From Ferrovibrio sp. (lineage in GTDB: Bacteria; Pseudomonadota; Alphaproteobacteria; Ferrovibrionales; Ferrovibrionaceae), in contig NZ_JAOZVR010000091.1 in assembly GCF_025869515.1 (NCBI RefSeq), positions 1 to 64,000 on the forward strand: DNA of 64,000 bases. Reading direction: 5' to 3'. Below are positions 63,094-64,000 of this stretch, piece after piece. The notes beneath the pieces are model-generated. The model had not been told where the DNA came from. It searched no databases and saw only the letters and a list, made by a program, of their open reading frames with translations. Numbering within the stretch: the first letter of the stretch is position 1; each line of letters starts with the position of its first letter. Both the position numbers and the translations under genes were made by a program.

Positions 63094-63665
63094 GCCTTCA
63101 CCTTGGCGATGAAATCCTCGATCGGACCGTAGAACGCCGCCTCGAAGCGGCGGATTTTCTCATCCGGCCACTCCCACCAGCGGATGTCCAGCAGGGCGTC
63201 AATAATTTCAGGCGCGAAGCGATACTTGATCAGCCGCGCCGGATTGCCGGCAACCATGCCGTAGGCCGGCACGTCGCGAGACACCACAGCCCCGGCGGCA
63301 ATGATCGCACCATCTCCCACTGTTACGCCGGACAGAATCATGGCGCGCGCACCAATCCAGACATCGCTGCCAATCCACACCGAACCCTTTGTCACCGCAT
63401 CGGCATTGCCTGCCTCCGGATGCAGCAGCTTGGTGCGAAAGGGATAGGTGGAAACCAGCCCGGTCGGATGATCAGCCCGGCCGAAAATCAGAACATCCGG
63501 TCCGATCGAGCAGAAGGCACCCACCGAGATAGGTGCTACAGCATGCGGTTGCACGAAATTCCGCTTCGACAAACCGTAAGTATGGCGGCCGACCGAAACA
63601 TACGCCGGCCAGGCTTCCATCTTTCGCAGACCAAGCATTTCCCGCAGACGGCGGAATCCGGCCAT
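63090..63665 (-). CDS. CatB-related O-acetyltransferase (left-handed beta-helix)
   Basis: A 191-residue hexapeptide acyltransferase. The hexapeptide turns are visible in [34 protein letters not shown] and [20 protein letters not shown], and the family ends [12 protein letters not shown]. The His in GRADHPT is the likely catalytic base. The start MAGFRRLRE is taken because the rmlC stop lies two bases upstream. It probably acetylates a sugar of a surface polysaccharide. Confidence 0.9.
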   Translation of the reverse strand: MAGFRRLREMLGLRKMEAWPAYVSVGRHTYGLSKRNFVQPHAVAPISVGAFCSIGPDVLIFGRADHPTGLVSTYPFRTKLLHPEAGNADAVTKGSVWIGSDVWIGARAMILSGVTVGDGAIIAAGAVVSRDVPAYGMVAGNPARLIKYRFAPEIIDALLDIRWWEWPDEKIRRFEAAFYGPIEDFIAKVKA

Positions 63666-63667
63666 AT

Positions 63668-64000
63668 TCACGTTCTCCGATAGTCGGGCCAGCCGGCATC
63701 GCGGATATTGACGACAATCGGTGCCAGCGGCCAGGCAACCCCGAAGGCCGGATCGTTCCAGCGGACGCCTGCAGCACAATCACTCTGTTCCGCGGCACCG
63801 AGTTCGTAAAGCACGTCGGTGTTATCGGCCTGCGTAATGAAGCCATGAGCAAAGCCAGACGGGATAAACAGCGCCATATTATTTTCTGCGGTCAGTTCGA
63901 TGCCGAACCAGCGGGTATAGGTGGTCGATTCCGGTCGCAGATCGATGGCGACATCGAAGATCGTCCCAGTCAGACAGCGCACCAGCTTTGCCTGCTTTAC
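63668..64000 (-). CDS. rmlC: dTDP-4-dehydrorhamnose 3,5-epimerase (3' part, runs off the right edge)
   Basis: The last 110 codons of an RmlC-type cupin. Visible motifs are [59 protein letters not shown] and [13 protein letters not shown]. Unlike the copy at 19965-20519 it keeps GFAHGF and a Tyr in DVLYEL. The N-terminal part with the catalytic His lies beyond the window. It could also be a nucleotide-sugar 3-epimerase. It is two bases upstream of the acetyltransferase start. Confidence 0.88.
   Translation of the reverse strand, partial: VKQAKLVRCLTGTIFDVAIDLRPESTTYTRWFGIELTAENNMALFIPSGFAHGFITQADNTDVLYELGAAEQSDCAAGVRWNDPAFGVAWPLAPIVVNIRDAGWPDYRRT

Overview
This 64 kb window is GC-rich chromosomal DNA from an alphaproteobacterium, most likely of the Rhodospirillales or a related order. 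The evidence is the ATP-synthase order atpH-atpA, a KDPG aldolase, a urt-ure urea locus with a sigma-54 promoter, and a high density of TRAP and tripartite tricarboxylate (Tct) transporters. I cannot name the species. I found no rRNA, tRNA, CRISPR array, insertion sequence or prophage. About 95 percent of the window is coding.

Layout. Positions 1-7.6 kb hold the start of the atp operon, an unknown Pro-rich helix-turn-helix protein, a solitary short flagellin, an eda-DUF1272-glpK operon, an NTF2-like protein and an XRE regulator. Positions 7.7-20.5 kb hold the complete urea locus on the minus strand: rmlC-like-ureD, then urtABCDE-ureABC-DUF4145-ureEFG. A near-consensus sigma-54 promoter lies before urtA. 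A foreign-looking AT-rich DUF4145 gene sits in the operon with seamless junctions. Positions 20.6-30.1 kb hold a catabolic operon (two sugar-isomerase-like TIM barrels, DUF993, a Gfo/Idh oxidoreductase and an enolase-superfamily enzyme). It sits next to tctABC and a TetR gene, and two matching 16-bp palindromes mark the likely TetR operators. At 30.2-31.8 kb is an intimin/invasin-type inverse autotransporter whose passenger looks like a beta-helix.

Positions 31.9-40.1 kb hold a 5-oxoproline operon: pxpBCA, DUF2848, a DctPQM TRAP transporter and a DUF1445 D-glutamate-cyclase-like protein. It is headed by a LysR gene, and the same 20-bp palindromic box occurs before lysR and before the operon. 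Positions 40.3-44.6 kb hold rpiR-aminotransferase-BKACE and a convergent DadA-like oxidoreductase. Positions 44.8-51.0 kb hold a second LysR with two matching boxes, a TAXI-TRAP transporter, queC and the queuosine-precursor transporter yhhQ. Positions 51.1-62.2 kb hold a GGT-like hydrolase, an MlrC-type peptidase, a dipeptide-type ABC transporter, an M20 hydrolase and an amidase. The right end (62.2-64 kb) looks like the edge of a surface-sugar cluster (epimerase, acetyltransferase, rmlC).

Together the genes describe a scavenger of organic nitrogen: urea, 5-oxoproline or D-glutamate, amino acids and peptides or amides. Each module has its own transporter and, in several cases, its own recognisable operator pair. 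The best candidates for undescribed biology are the DUF993/TIM/Gfo/enolase pathway with its TetR regulon, the DUF1445-DUF2848-Pxp-TRAP module with its LysR boxes, the DUF4145 insert in the urease operon, and the duplicated N-terminal module of UrtB. All functional calls rest on reading the sequence and recalling families; no database search was run.
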